Source of the DNA: Oricola sp. | GTDB taxonomy: Bacteria > Pseudomonadota > Alphaproteobacteria > Rhizobiales > Rhizobiaceae | Reading direction: 5' to 3' | NCBI RefSeq assembly: GCF_022763245.1 | Contig: NZ_JALEGV010000014.1 | Location: 248,001-312,000, forward strand | DNA length: 64,000 nt | Part shown: positions 7,846 to 17,120 of the stretch, piece by piece | How the letters are laid out: each line of letters opens with the position of its first letter | Position numbering within the stretch: the first letter of the stretch is position 1 | Made by a program: the position numbers and the translations under genes | Notes under the pieces: generated by a model | What the model was told of the DNA's origin: nothing | Databases searched by the model: none | What the model saw: the letters and a program-made list of their open reading frames with translations, nothing else

Positions 7846-9256
7846 GGGCGACGATACCAAGAACAGTGGTTCCAATCAGATGTGGGGCGGGCGCTTCGCA
7901 TCCGGCCCCGCGGCAATCATGGAGGAGATCAACGCCTCCATCGGCTTCGATCGCAAGCTCTATGCCCAGGACATCGAGGGATCGATCGCGCATGCGGACA
8001 TGCTGGCAGAATGTGACATAATTTCGGGCGACGACCGCGACAAGATCGTTCACGGGCTGAACACGATCCGGTCAGAGATCGAGGCGGGGGACTTCGCCTT
8101 CTCGCGCAAGCTCGAAGACATCCACATGAATATCGAGGCGCGCCTGTCTGATCTGATCGGACCGACGGCCGGCCGGCTGCACACGGCGCGTTCGCGCAAC
8201 GACCAGGTGGCGCTCGATTTTCGCATGTGGGTGCGCGGCGAGGCGGACAAGGCCGTCGGGCTCCTCAAGGGGCTGATCGCAACGCTGCTGACCCGCGCCG
8301 AAGAGCACCGCGCCACCGTGATGCCGGGCTTCACCCATCTGCAGACGGCACAGCCGGTCACCTTCGGCCACCACCTGATGGCCTATGTGGAGATGTTCGG
8401 CCGCGACCTGTCGCGGATGAAGGACGCGCTTTCCAGGATGAACGAATGCCCGCTGGGCGCAGCCGCGCTTGCCGGCACGGGCTTTCCGATCGACCGGCAC
8501 CGCACGGCCAGTGCGCTCGGCTTCGCCGAACCGACGCGCAACTCCATCGACACGGTTTCCGACCGGGATTTCGCGCTTGAGTTCATGTCCGCGGCTTCGA
8601 TCTGCGCCACACACCTGTCGCGTTTCGCCGAGGAGATCGTCATCTGGTCGACGCCGCAATTCGGCTTCGTGACCCTGTCGGACGCCTTTTCGACCGGCTC
8701 GTCGATCATGCCGCAGAAGAAGAATCCCGACGCGGCCGAATTGGTTCGCGCCAAGACCGGCCGCATCAATGGCGATCTCGTGTCCCTGCTGACCGTGATG
8801 AAGGGTCTTCCGCTCGCCTATTCGAAGGACATGCAGGAGGACAAGGAGGCCGTGTTCGACGCCGCCGAGGCGCTGGAATTGGCGCTTGCCGCGATGACGG
8901 GCATGGTCGCCGACCTGACCGTCAACGACAAGGCGATGCGCGAAGCGGCGGCTTCCGGCTATTCGACGGCCACGGACCTCGCGGACTGGCTGGTGCGCGA
9001 ACTCGGGATACCGTTCCGCGAGGCTCACCACGTCACCGGCCGCGCCGTCGCGATGGCAGAACAGAAGGGCGTGCGCCTCGACCGGCTGTCGCTGGAGGAT
9101 CTGCAGTCGATCCATGACGGCGTGACCGCGGCCGTCTTTGAGGTCCTGACGGTCCGCAAGTCGGCGGCGAGCCGCAAGAGCTTCGGCGGCACCGCGCCGC
9201 AGGAAGTCGGTCGGCAGATCCGCTACTGGAAGAAGCGGCTGGCCAAGGAAAGCTGA
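7844..9256 (+). CDS. argH: Argininosuccinate lyase
   Basis: The 470-residue enzyme cleaves argininosuccinate to arginine and fumarate, the last step of arginine synthesis. It shows the fumarase/aspartase superfamily signature [12 protein letters not shown] near residue 285, [10 protein letters not shown] near the N-terminus, and [13 protein letters not shown]. Length is normal for the family. The ATG at 7844 has only GGGG about 10 nt upstream and overlaps the tlpA start codon on the other strand; a later ATG in MWGGRF is an alternative. It heads the run of plus-strand genes ending with the DUF4175 protein. Confidence 0.95.
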   Translation: MGDDTKNSGSNQMWGGRFASGPAAIMEEINASIGFDRKLYAQDIEGSIAHADMLAECDIISGDDRDKIVHGLNTIRSEIEAGDFAFSRKLEDIHMNIEARLSDLIGPTAGRLHTARSRNDQVALDFRMWVRGEADKAVGLLKGLIATLLTRAEEHRATVMPGFTHLQTAQPVTFGHHLMAYVEMFGRDLSRMKDALSRMNECPLGAAALAGTGFPIDRHRTASALGFAEPTRNSIDTVSDRDFALEFMSAASICATHLSRFAEEIVIWSTPQFGFVTLSDAFSTGSSIMPQKKNPDAAELVRAKTGRINGDLVSLLTVMKGLPLAYSKDMQEDKEAVFDAAEALELALAAMTGMVADLTVNDKAMREAAASGYSTATDLADWLVRELGIPFREAHHVTGRAVAMAEQKGVRLDRLSLEDLQSIHDGVTAAVFEVLTVRKSAASRKSFGGTAPQEVGRQIRYWKKRLAKES

Positions 9257-9276
9257 CTTGCAACGCTGATTTAACG

Positions 9277-9298
9277 GGCCGAACCGGAAGGTTCGGTC
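9277..9298 (+). terminator. Hairpin after argH, possible terminator
   Basis: A 9-bp stem (GGCCGAACC against GGTTCGGTC, one G-U pair) closed by a GGAA tetraloop begins 21 bp after the argH stop. The trailing sequence is AGGGGTGTTC with no clear T-run, so it may be a weak terminator, an RNA-stability element, or an attenuator before the lipoprotein-lysA genes. Confidence 0.45.
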
Positions 9299-9391
9299 AG
9301 GGGTGTTCATTTGCGCCCCGGCACGCTAGGAAAACGGGCATCGATCCGGTTTCGGCCCGCGTGGCCGGTGGCAGCGAAAAGGTTGACGACG

Positions 9392-9565
9392 ATGGGTCTC
9401 GCAGTCTCGCGCATTCTTCTCATGGCGGCGCTCGCCGCGAGCCTCGCCGCCTGCGGCCGTGCAGGCAGCCCCGAAGCGCCCAAGGCGGCCACCCAGGCGA
9501 GCCAGCCCGACGTGGATCAGGACGCCGACGACGAGCGGCGATTCATCCTGGATCCGCTGATCTGA
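9392..9565 (+). CDS. Small LptM-like lipoprotein
   Basis: A 57-residue protein with a type II signal peptide: MGLAVSRILLMAALAASLAAC, where the cysteine of LAAC is the lipidation site. The short remainder GRAGSPEAPKAA is followed by an acidic stretch and ends in FILDPLI. Small lipoproteins directly before lysA are recurrent in proteobacteria and belong to the LptM/YifL type, which in Escherichia coli assists LptD maturation at the outer membrane. The ATG at 9392 has AAGG at a good distance. Function here is by position and architecture only. Confidence 0.75.
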   Translation: MGLAVSRILLMAALAASLAACGRAGSPEAPKAATQASQPDVDQDADDERRFILDPLI

Positions 9566-9590
9566 TACCCCATAGCCGCGGAACCGACCG

Positions 9591-10856
9591 GTGAACCATT
9601 TCGAGTATCGTGACGGCGTGCTTCACGCCGAGGATGTGCCGCTGCCGATGATCGCGCAGGCGGTCGGCACGCCCTTCTATTGCTATTCCACCGCCACGCT
9701 GGAGCGCCATTACACCGTGTTCGCGGATGCGTTTGCGGATATCGACGCGCTCGTCTGCTACGCGATGAAGGCCAATTCCAACCAGGCGGTGCTGACGACG
9801 CTGGCGAAGCTCGGTTCCGGCGCCGATGTTGTCTCGGAAGGCGAATTGCGCCGGGCGATGGCTGTCGGCATCCCGCCGGAAAAGATCCTGTTTTCCGGCG
9901 TCGGCAAGACCACACGCGAGATGGATGTTGCGCTTGAGGCGGGTATCCATTGCTTCAACGTGGAATCCGAACCCGAACTGGAACTCTTGTCGGCGCGCGC
10001 CGTCGCCGCCGGCAAGCAGGCCCCGGTCTCGCTGCGCATCAATCCGGATGTGGACGCGCGAACCCATCACAAGATTTCGACCGGCAAGAAGGGCGACAAG
10101 TTCGGCATCTCATGGCTGAGAGCGCGCGAGGTCTATCGTCGCGCGGCATCCCTGCCGGGCCTGAAGGTCTCCGGCATCGACATGCATATCGGCAGCCAGA
10201 TCACCGAGTTGCAGCCTTTCGACGACGCGTTCCGGCTTCTGACCGAACTGGTCGAGCAGTTGCGCGCCGACGGCCACGCCATCGACCATGTCGATCTCGG
10301 CGGCGGGCTCGGCATCCCCTATCGCACCGACAATGCGCCGCCGCCGCTGCCGGCGGCCTATGCGGAGATCGTCAAGAAGCATGTCCGCCCACTTGGCGTG
10401 ACCGCCGTGTTCGAGCCAGGCCGGATGATCGCCGGCAATGCCGGCATCCTGGTCACCGAAGTGGTCTATGTGAAGGAAACGGACGCCAAGTCCTTCGTCA
10501 TCGTCGACGCCGCCATGAACGACCTGATCCGGCCGACATTGTACGAGGCGTGGCACGAAATGACGCCGGTCGTGGAAGCGGATCCCGACGGCCCGCGCAT
10601 GCTGGCGGACATTGTCGGGCCGGTTTGCGAGTCGGGCGATTTTCTGGCGAAGGATCGGGAGATGGCAGCCGTTCAGGCCGGCGACCTGATCACCTTCGGG
10701 TCCGCCGGCGCTTACGGGGCGGTCCAGGCGGGCACCTACAATTCGCGCCTCCTCGTGCCGGAAGTGATCGTCAAGGGTGACAGCTATCACGTCTGCAGGC
10801 CGCGCCCGAGCTACGAGGAACTGATCGGTCTCGACAGCGTGCCGGACTGGTTCTGA
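9591..10856 (+). CDS. lysA: Diaminopimelate decarboxylase
   Basis: A 421-residue PLP enzyme that decarboxylates meso-diaminopimelate to lysine. The Schiff-base lysine is in CYAMKAN, with HIGSQI, a glycine-rich phosphate loop DLGGGLGIPY, and the active-site CESGDFLA. The start is a GTG at 9591. It follows the small lipoprotein by 25 bp and precedes the DUF4175 gene, as in many Hyphomicrobiales. Confidence 0.96.
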   Translation: MNHFEYRDGVLHAEDVPLPMIAQAVGTPFYCYSTATLERHYTVFADAFADIDALVCYAMKANSNQAVLTTLAKLGSGADVVSEGELRRAMAVGIPPEKILFSGVGKTTREMDVALEAGIHCFNVESEPELELLSARAVAAGKQAPVSLRINPDVDARTHHKISTGKKGDKFGISWLRAREVYRRAASLPGLKVSGIDMHIGSQITELQPFDDAFRLLTELVEQLRADGHAIDHVDLGGGLGIPYRTDNAPPPLPAAYAEIVKKHVRPLGVTAVFEPGRMIAGNAGILVTEVVYVKETDAKSFVIVDAAMNDLIRPTLYEAWHEMTPVVEADPDGPRMLADIVGPVCESGDFLAKDREMAAVQAGDLITFGSAGAYGAVQAGTYNSRLLVPEVIVKGDSYHVCRPRPSYEELIGLDSVPDWF

Positions 10857-10952
10857 GCAGGCTGTCGTCGCACATGACGAAGCTGTGAACCGTTTTCTTG
10901 CTTTTGCGCCTCGTCTTTGCCCGTTTCAGTGCTAATTTCGTCTCATTGAGGC

Positions 10953-13490
10953 ATGAGGCGCATGGCAGACGAGACCGAAACCGTCCCATCCACCCTTTCG
11001 CGCCGGCTGCGGCCGGTTCGCTTCGTCACGCGTATCGCAATGGTCGCGGAACGGGTGCTGCCGCGCCTGTTGCCGATCGCCGCGATCGTGGCGCTTTTTG
11101 CCATCCTGTCATGGTTCGGCCTGTTCCGTCAGGTCGGTGACACGACGCGTATCGGCGTTGCCGTGGCGCTCGGCGTCGCCGCAGTGGCGAGCCTTTGGCC
11201 CCTGCGCGGTCTGCGGATGCCGGGATCGTCCGATATCGACCGGCGTCTCGAGCAGGACAACGCGCTTTCCCATGCGCCGATCACCACCCAGGACGACCGG
11301 TTGTCGGCCGGCTCCGACGACGCGTTTTCGGCCGCGCTGTGGCGCGAACACCAGCGGCGGATGGCGACGCGTGTCGACGGCGTACATGGCGCACATGCCA
11401 GGACCGACATTCCGGCGCGCGACCCCTATGCGCTGCGGGCGGCCGTCGTGCTGGTGCTGGTCACGGCGTTTGCATGGTCCTTCGGTTCGTCGGGCGGATC
11501 GATCCGCGACGCGTTTCGCAGCCATCAGTTGGCAGAAGTCGTGCCGCCGCGCATCGACGCCTGGATCACCCCGCCGGCCTATACCGGCATGGCGCCCCTT
11601 TTCCTGACGTCCGGGCAGAATGCCGAGAGAACGGCGTTTACGGTGCCGGAAGGCAGTCTGGCCGTGGTGCGCATCGCAGGCGGAACCGGCGGCGAAACCG
11701 TGACCTGGCCGGAAGCGCAGACCCCGCTTGCCACGACGGCTGAGGAGGGGCAGGCGCAGCCGGCGAGTTCTCGGCGCTTCGAGGTGACGCTGGAAGCATC
11801 CGGCCGGCTGGAAATCTCCGGCGGCGGGCTGGAGACCTTGCGCGACTGGGCATTCACCGTGACGCCGGATCACGCGCCGACCATCGCGTTCGAAGGCGAT
11901 CCCGTGCGCGCCGCCAATGGCGCCATGACGCTGAACTACGTCGCGCAGGACGACTATCGCGTCACCAAGGCGCGCGGCCTGATCGAACTGGCCGAGGATG
12001 GCGCGGAAACCGCCCGCCCGCTTTACGAGGCGCCGGAGTTGCAGTTGGCCGTGCCGCGCCGCTCGTCCAAGGACGGCGCGGCGAAGACGATGCGCGATCT
12101 GAGCGAACATCCCTGGGCGGGCGCGCAGGTGCGCATGATGCTGGAAGCCGAGGACGATCGCGGGCAGACCGGACGCAGCGAAACCAAGACCCTGATCCTG
12201 CCGGGCCGCCCCTTCGCCAATCCGCTGGCGCGCGCCGTCATCGAGCAGCGGCGCAACCTCGCCCTCGACGCCAATGCGGTGAAGGACATCGTCGACGTGA
12301 TCGACGTTTTGACGCTCTACCCCGAGGAGACGATCCGCAACGCCAGCCATTTCCTGGGCCTCGTCACGGCGCGGGCGCGGCTTCTGGAGGCGCGGGGAAA
12401 TGACGAGGCGCTGCGCGGTGTCGTCGATTATCTTTGGGAGTTCGCTCGCACGATCGAGGACGGCAATCTGTCTGACGCGGAGAAACGTCTGCAGGCTGCC
12501 CAGCAGGCGCTGAAGGAGGCGCTGGAAAACGGCGCGTCCGACGAGGAGATCGAGCAACTGATGGCCGAATTGCGCGAGGCCATGCAGGACTATCTGAGCG
12601 AACTCGCCCGCCAGATGGAGAACAATCCCGAGCTTGCCCAGCAGATGCCGCAAGAGAACATGCAGGAACTGGACATGCAGAGCCTGGAGGAGATGCTCAA
12701 CCGGCTCGAGGAACTCGCCAAGTCCGGCGCGCGCGAACAGGCGCAGGAACTGCTCAGCCAGTTGCAGGACATGATGAACAACCTGCAGATGGGCCAGCGG
12801 CAGATGCAGCAGGGGCGCCAGCAGAGCCAGGCCCAGCAGCAGATGAACGAATTGGGCGAGATCCTGCGGCGCCAGCAGGAGCTGATGAACGAGACCTATC
12901 GCCAGAGCCGTCGCGGCCAGCAGGGCCAGCAAGGGCAGCAGCCCGGCCAACAGCCGGGTCAGCAGGGCGAAAAGGGCCAGATGGGCGAGAACGGCATGGG
13001 CGAAAATGGCCTGCAGGGCCTCGCACCCGGCCAGCAGGCGCTGCGAGACCGGCTCGAGCAGTTCATGGACGGCCTGCGCGGCATGGGCATCAATCCGGGC
13101 GAGGAATTCGGCGAGGCCGGGCGCGAAATGGGCGAGGCCGGCCAGTCATTGCAGGACGGGCAGGGCGAACAGGCCTTCTCCGATCAGGGCCAGGCGATGG
13201 ACGCGCTCCGGCGCGGGGCCGACTCCATGATGCAGCAGATGCAGCAGGCGATGGGCCAGGGCGAAGGCCAGGCGCAGCCGGGCGGCAACCGCGCCGGCAT
13301 CGACCGCGACCCGCTCGGTCGGCCGCAGCGTTCGGCCGGACCGGATTTCGGCGAATCGGTGGAAATTCCCGACGAGATCGACATTCGCCGCGCCCGCGAA
13401 ATTCTTGACGCGATCCGCAAGCGTCTCGGCAACGCGCTGTCGCCGCAGCTCGAGAAGGAATATCTCGAGCGCCTGCTGGATCTGAACTGA
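10953..13490 (+). CDS. DUF4175 / TIGR02302 membrane protein with Gln-rich coiled region
   Basis: The 845-residue product has two or three transmembrane segments in its first 180 residues (around 30-50, 60-80 and 163-180), a large extracytoplasmic beta-rich part, and a C-terminal region from about residue 500 to 760 that is extremely rich in Gln, Met, Glu and Gly (many QGQQ and QMQQ runs), predicted coiled-coil and disordered. The C-terminus recovers an ordered helix ending in KEYLERLLDLN. It matches the TIGR02302 family by layout. Function is not established; a cell-envelope role is only suggested by the anchors. It ends the argH-lysA run. Confidence 0.85.
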   Translation: MRRMADETETVPSTLSRRLRPVRFVTRIAMVAERVLPRLLPIAAIVALFAILSWFGLFRQVGDTTRIGVAVALGVAAVASLWPLRGLRMPGSSDIDRRLEQDNALSHAPITTQDDRLSAGSDDAFSAALWREHQRRMATRVDGVHGAHARTDIPARDPYALRAAVVLVLVTAFAWSFGSSGGSIRDAFRSHQLAEVVPPRIDAWITPPAYTGMAPLFLTSGQNAERTAFTVPEGSLAVVRIAGGTGGETVTWPEAQTPLATTAEEGQAQPASSRRFEVTLEASGRLEISGGGLETLRDWAFTVTPDHAPTIAFEGDPVRAANGAMTLNYVAQDDYRVTKARGLIELAEDGAETARPLYEAPELQLAVPRRSSKDGAAKTMRDLSEHPWAGAQVRMMLEAEDDRGQTGRSETKTLILPGRPFANPLARAVIEQRRNLALDANAVKDIVDVIDVLTLYPEETIRNASHFLGLVTARARLLEARGNDEALRGVVDYLWEFARTIEDGNLSDAEKRLQAAQQALKEALENGASDEEIEQLMAELREAMQDYLSELARQMENNPELAQQMPQENMQELDMQSLEEMLNRLEELAKSGAREQAQELLSQLQDMMNNLQMGQRQMQQGRQQSQAQQQMNELGEILRRQQELMNETYRQSRRGQQGQQGQQPGQQPGQQGEKGQMGENGMGENGLQGLAPGQQALRDRLEQFMDGLRGMGINPGEEFGEAGREMGEAGQSLQDGQGEQAFSDQGQAMDALRRGADSMMQQMQQAMGQGEGQAQPGGNRAGIDRDPLGRPQRSAGPDFGESVEIPDEIDIRRAREILDAIRKRLGNALSPQLEKEYLERLLDLN

Positions 13491-13511
13491 GGCTTTTTTG
13501 TTCGGCTCCGC

Positions 13512-13571
13512 GCCGGCCCCTCTCCGTCACGGCTGTGCCGCGACACCTCTCCCCGCTTGCGGGGCGAGGAA
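13512..13571 (+). repeat. Intergenic palindromic repeat, copy 1
   Basis: The element begins GCCGGCCCCTCTCCG, passes a variable small hairpin, then CACCTCTCCCCGC and the reverse GCGGGGCGAGG. Two related copies occur at 30849-30907 (opposite strand) and 31350-31407. A degraded fragment of the same kind (CCTCGCC...TGCGGGGAG) follows at about 13622-13645. It fills the gap between two convergent genes, where it may act as a bidirectional terminator or RNA-stability element. Confidence 0.8.
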
Positions 13572-13677
13572 CCACTTCGTCAGGATCCGGCGCACAAGTT
13601 CCGTGTGATCGCGGGGCCGCTTCCTCGCCGGCTTGCGGGGAGTGGTCGTCGGGCGAAGCGCCGTGGGGTTGTGGAGG

Positions 13678-14043
13678 TTATGCGGCCAGCGCCTTCGCCA
13701 CCGCGGCGCGGATCTGCGCCAAGGTGAAGGGTTTCTGCACCACGTCGACGATGATCTGCGTGACCTCGCGGGCGCGTTCGCGCTGTTCGGCGTAGCCAGT
13801 CATCAGCAGGATCTTCAGGTCGGGGAAATCCTTCGCCATCTCTGTGGCCATAGCGATGCCGTCCATGGCCGGCATGCGGATGTCCGACAGGACGAGATCG
13901 TAGGCGCCAGCGCGTTCCGTCAGCTTGGCGAGGCCGATGTCGCCGTCTTCGGCCAGCTCGACCGTGTGCCCGTCAATGGTGAGCGCCCGGGCGGTGAAGG
14001 TGCGCACGGAATCGTCGTCCTCGACGAGCAGGATCGCTGCCAT
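13678..14043 (-). CDS. cpdR: CpdR-like single-domain response regulator
   Basis: A 121-residue stand-alone receiver domain: ILLVEDDDSVRTF with the acidic pair, phospho-acceptor Asp54 in LVLSDIRMP, switch Thr82 in LMTGYA, and Lys104 in VQKPF. It closely resembles CpdR, which in Caulobacter and Sinorhizobium delivers cell-cycle proteins to ClpXP when unphosphorylated. It ends in Ala-Ala, as expected for a protein that is itself a ClpXP substrate. The start codon overlaps the hpt stop (TGATG), so translation is coupled. An orphan receiver of other function is possible. Confidence 0.75.
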   Translation of the reverse strand: MAAILLVEDDDSVRTFTARALTIDGHTVELAEDGDIGLAKLTERAGAYDLVLSDIRMPAMDGIAMATEMAKDFPDLKILLMTGYAEQRERAREVTQIIVDVVQKPFTLAQIRAAVAKALAA

Positions 14044-14591
14044 CAGGCGTCTCCCGCCACGACGCCGACGAAGGGCAGTTCGCGAAAGGCGTGGCCGACA
14101 TCCATGCCGTAGCCGACGACGAAATGGTCCGGACATTCGAAGCCGACGAAATCGGCCTGAAGCGGCGTGTCGGCCTGGCGGCGCATCGACTTGTCGAGCA
14201 GCACGCAGACGCCGACGCTCTTCGCACCGCGTTCGAGGATCAGCTTGCGGGCGAAGGTGAGCGTGCGCCCGGATTCCAGAATGTCGTCGACCAGCAGCAC
14301 GTCGCGATCGGCGACCTCGCTGTCGATGTCGCGCAGGATCTTCACCTGGCCGGCCTCGGTGCCGGCGCCGTAGGTGGACAGCATGATGAATTCCACGTCC
14401 GGTTCCAGACCCGCGTCGTGCATGGCGCGCACCAGATCGGCGGAGAAGATGAAGGAGCCCTTCAGGACGGAAACCACCAGCAGCTTGCTGTAGTCCCGCT
14501 CGCCGATTTCCTTTGCGAGTTCCAGATTGCGCGCCGCGATGGTGGACGCCGAATAGAGAACGTCGATCCTCTTGCCCCGAACGATCGGCAT
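14043..14591 (-). CDS. hpt: Hypoxanthine phosphoribosyltransferase
   Basis: A 182-residue purine salvage enzyme converting hypoxanthine or guanine plus PRPP to the nucleotide. The PRPP-binding signature DVLLVDDILESGRTL is intact, and VVSVLKGSFIFSADLVR and FVVGYGMDV fit the Hpt fold. I take the ATG at 14591 (MPIVRGKRIDVLYS), 5 nt after the stop of the upstream gene, instead of longer frames reaching 14675 whose extra residues overlap that gene. Confidence 0.93.
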   Translation of the reverse strand: MPIVRGKRIDVLYSASTIAARNLELAKEIGERDYSKLLVVSVLKGSFIFSADLVRAMHDAGLEPDVEFIMLSTYGAGTEAGQVKILRDIDSEVADRDVLLVDDILESGRTLTFARKLILERGAKSVGVCVLLDKSMRRQADTPLQADFVGFECPDHFVVGYGMDVGHAFRELPFVGVVAGDA

Positions 14592-14595
14592 GGTG

Positions 14596-15147
14596 TCAAA
14601 CCCCGTTTGCATCGAATCGCAGGCTCGGCGCCTGCGCATATCCCGGTTTTTTCGGCATTCTGACGGTAAACGCAAGGCTCTTGCCCGGTTCGAGCGTTTC
14701 GCCGCGCGCCACGCGGTAGACCAGGCGGCGCGTGCCGTCGGTGGCCGGGAAGGTCAGCAGCACGTCGGGCACGCGGCGGGCGTCGGGTCCGGAATTGCGC
14801 ACGGTCGCCTGGACCGTCAGCACGTCGCCGCGCTGCGGCAGCGCTTCGTTCGTGCTGGAGACGAGTTGCAGCGCCGGTTCGGCGGGCGCGTGCGGCGCGG
14901 CCCGCAGCAAAACGTGGCCGCCGGCCAGCAGGAAGGCGGCGACGGAGGCGAAGAGAACAGACAGGCCATAGGCGACATGCATGCGCGGACCTGGCAGCGG
15001 TCGCGCCGGCTCCGCCGACTTGAGGATGCCGATCTGGTGGTCATGCGCTTGCGCTGGCACTGGCTTCGGCGCGCCCGGTGCGGCAGTCGCGTCGAAGGCG
15101 TCGCGCCGGACGGTCTCGAATTCCGCGTCGATGATGTCGTGCGCCAA
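14596..15147 (-). CDS. Hypothetical single-pass membrane protein
   Basis: The 183-residue product has a cytoplasmic N-terminal part rich in Pro and Ala, one transmembrane helix near residues 57-80 (VAYGLSVLFASVAAFLLAGG), and a periplasmic domain of about 95 residues whose strands (LTVQATVRNSGPDARRVPDVLL, GETLEPGKSLAFTV) look like a DUF3426/FxLYD-type beta-sandwich. Unlike DUF3426 proteins I recall, it shows no N-terminal zinc-ribbon cysteines. The TTG start at 15147 has GGAG 8 nt upstream. It is divergent from ftsE and leads the hpt-cpdR operon. Confidence 0.7.
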   Translation of the reverse strand: MAHDIIDAEFETVRRDAFDATAAPGAPKPVPAQAHDHQIGILKSAEPARPLPGPRMHVAYGLSVLFASVAAFLLAGGHVLLRAAPHAPAEPALQLVSSTNEALPQRGDVLTVQATVRNSGPDARRVPDVLLTFPATDGTRRLVYRVARGETLEPGKSLAFTVRMPKKPGYAQAPSLRFDANGV

Positions 15148-15319
15148 GTCCGGATCTCCGATGCGGCCGCCGAACGCGGAACCGCCATGATTTCGGTCTA
15201 CGCGGCTTTGGTTAATCGAAGGTTGTGGCTGGCGGGGCCAGGAGAGGTCGGTTCCAATCGCGGGACGGTTGCTCTAATCCTTCGCTGACGCGGTAGTTGA
15301 TGCGATTCGGGCGGAGCGC

Positions 15320-15979
15320 TTGATCAGATTCGAGAATGTCGGACTGCGTTACGGGATGGGGCCGGAAGTCCTTCGCGACGTGTCCTTTCACATCCCCAAA
15401 CAGTCCTTTCAGTTCCTGACCGGGCCGTCCGGCGCCGGCAAGACGTCGCTCCTGCGCCTTTTGTTCATGTCGCTGCGGCCGACCCGCGGCCTGATCACCG
15501 TCTTCGACCAGGACATCGCCACGATCAAGCCGGTGGAGTTGCCGCTCCTGCGCCGGCGCATCGGCGTGGTGTTCCAGGATTTCCGCCTGCTCGACCACAT
15601 GACGATCTACGAGAATGTCGGCCTGCCGCTGCGGGTGCGCGGCAAAGAGGAGGCGACCTATCGCCACGACGTGCTGGAATTGCTCAAATGGGTGGGGCTG
15701 GGCGAACGCATCCACGCGCTGCCGCCGGTCCTGTCGGGCGGCGAGAAGCAGCGCGTCGCCATCGCGCGGGCGCTGATCGACCAGCCGGAGATCCTGCTCG
15801 CCGACGAACCGACGGGCAATGTCGACACGCCGATGGCGCGGCGGCTGCTGCGCCTGTTCCTGGAGATGAACCGGCTCGGCACCGCGGTGGTGATCGCCAC
15901 CCACGATCTCGGCCTGATGGACCAGGTCGACGCGCGCCGCATGATCCTCTCGAACGGGCAGCTCGAAATCTATGAGTGA
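15320..15979 (+). CDS. ftsE: Cell division ATP-binding protein FtsE
   Basis: The 219-residue ABC ATPase shows the Walker A loop GPSGAGKTSLL, Q-loop, ABC signature LSGGEKQRVAIARAL, Walker B ILLADEPTG and the switch His in IATHDL. With FtsX it forms the membrane complex that activates periplasmic murein hydrolases during division. It begins with TTG at 15320 and its stop overlaps the ftsX start by 8 nt. Confidence 0.95.
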   Translation: MIRFENVGLRYGMGPEVLRDVSFHIPKQSFQFLTGPSGAGKTSLLRLLFMSLRPTRGLITVFDQDIATIKPVELPLLRRRIGVVFQDFRLLDHMTIYENVGLPLRVRGKEEATYRHDVLELLKWVGLGERIHALPPVLSGGEKQRVAIARALIDQPEILLADEPTGNVDTPMARRLLRLFLEMNRLGTAVVIATHDLGLMDQVDARRMILSNGQLEIYE

Positions 15980-17015
15980 CCGCGCCGACAAATCCGCGCC
16001 GGCCACGGCGAAGGCCGCGCGTCCCGCCCGACCGAAACTGCCGGTGCAGCGCACCGACGGGCGCGGCGAGCGCGTTCCCGGATTGCGCCCGCTCGCGCCG
16101 ATCGTGCCGAAGGGCAGCATGTCGGGCCAGTCGCTGGTGCTGGTCATCGCGATCATGTCGTTTCTCGCCTGCCTTGCCGTGGGGGCCGTCTCGCTCGTCA
16201 ACAAGAGCGCGCAGACCTGGCAAAGCCAGATCGCCCGCGAGGCGACGATCCAGATCCGGCCCTCCGACGACATCGACATGGAGGCGGCGCTGCGGCAGGC
16301 CCAGGAACTGGCCTCCGGCTTTTCCGGCGTGCGCGGCGCGCGCATCATCGGCCGGGCCGAAACGGTGGCGCTTCTCGAACCGTGGCTCGGTTCGGGGCTC
16401 GGTCTCGACGAATTGCCGGTGCCGCGCCTCGTCGTGGTGACGATCGACGAGGATTCGCCACCGGATTTCGCCCTTTTGCAGGATGCGCTCTACCAGTCGG
16501 TGCCGAACGCCTCTCTCGACGATCACCGCGCCTGGGTGGACCGCCTGGTCGGCATGGCGCGCACGACGACGGTCATCGGGCTTTGCATTCTCATCCTCGT
16601 GCTTGCCGCGCTGGTGCTGACGGTGATCTTCGCCACGCGCGGGGCGATGGCGGGGAACCAGCACATCATCGAGGTGCTGCATTTCATCGGCGCGCGGTCG
16701 GGCTTCGTCGCGCGGCAGTTCCACCGGCGTTTCCTCCTCTCCGGCATCTGGGGCGGGGTGATCGGCGGCGGCTTCGCGACGCTGATCTTCGTGCTCGTCA
16801 GCTTCTGGTCGGCGCGCAACATCATCACGCCGCAGGGCGAGCAGGCGTCGGCCTTTTTCGGCGATTTTTCCATCGGGCTCGGCGCCTATGCGGGTGTCTT
16901 CGCGGTGATCGTGCTGGCGGGCGTGCTGACCGCGCTGACCAGCCATGTCACCGTTCTGCGCACGCTGCACGACATCGACGACCACCATGCCGATCCCGGC
17001 CGTCTCGACTACTGA
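15972..17015 (+). CDS. ftsX: Cell division protein FtsX
   Basis: A 347-residue permease-like protein with a long basic, proline-rich cytoplasmic N-terminus, a first membrane helix near residues 55-75 (VLVIAIMSFLACLAVGAV), a periplasmic loop of about 125 residues, and three more helices in the C-terminal half. The layout is that of FtsX. Overlap with ftsE (ATGAGTGA) indicates coupled translation and a fixed stoichiometry. Confidence 0.93.
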   Translation: MSDRADKSAPATAKAARPARPKLPVQRTDGRGERVPGLRPLAPIVPKGSMSGQSLVLVIAIMSFLACLAVGAVSLVNKSAQTWQSQIAREATIQIRPSDDIDMEAALRQAQELASGFSGVRGARIIGRAETVALLEPWLGSGLGLDELPVPRLVVVTIDEDSPPDFALLQDALYQSVPNASLDDHRAWVDRLVGMARTTTVIGLCILILVLAALVLTVIFATRGAMAGNQHIIEVLHFIGARSGFVARQFHRRFLLSGIWGGVIGGGFATLIFVLVSFWSARNIITPQGEQASAFFGDFSIGLGAYAGVFAVIVLAGVLTALTSHVTVLRTLHDIDDHHADPGRLDY

Positions 17016-17120
17016 CGGGCTGCAACCGGGGCGAAAACTGGTTGAATGCCACATATTTGCGCCGAAATCGTCGCTATTCGGTCTGTACCGCGCCCGAATT
17101 CGGCGCTATCGATTCGGGCC

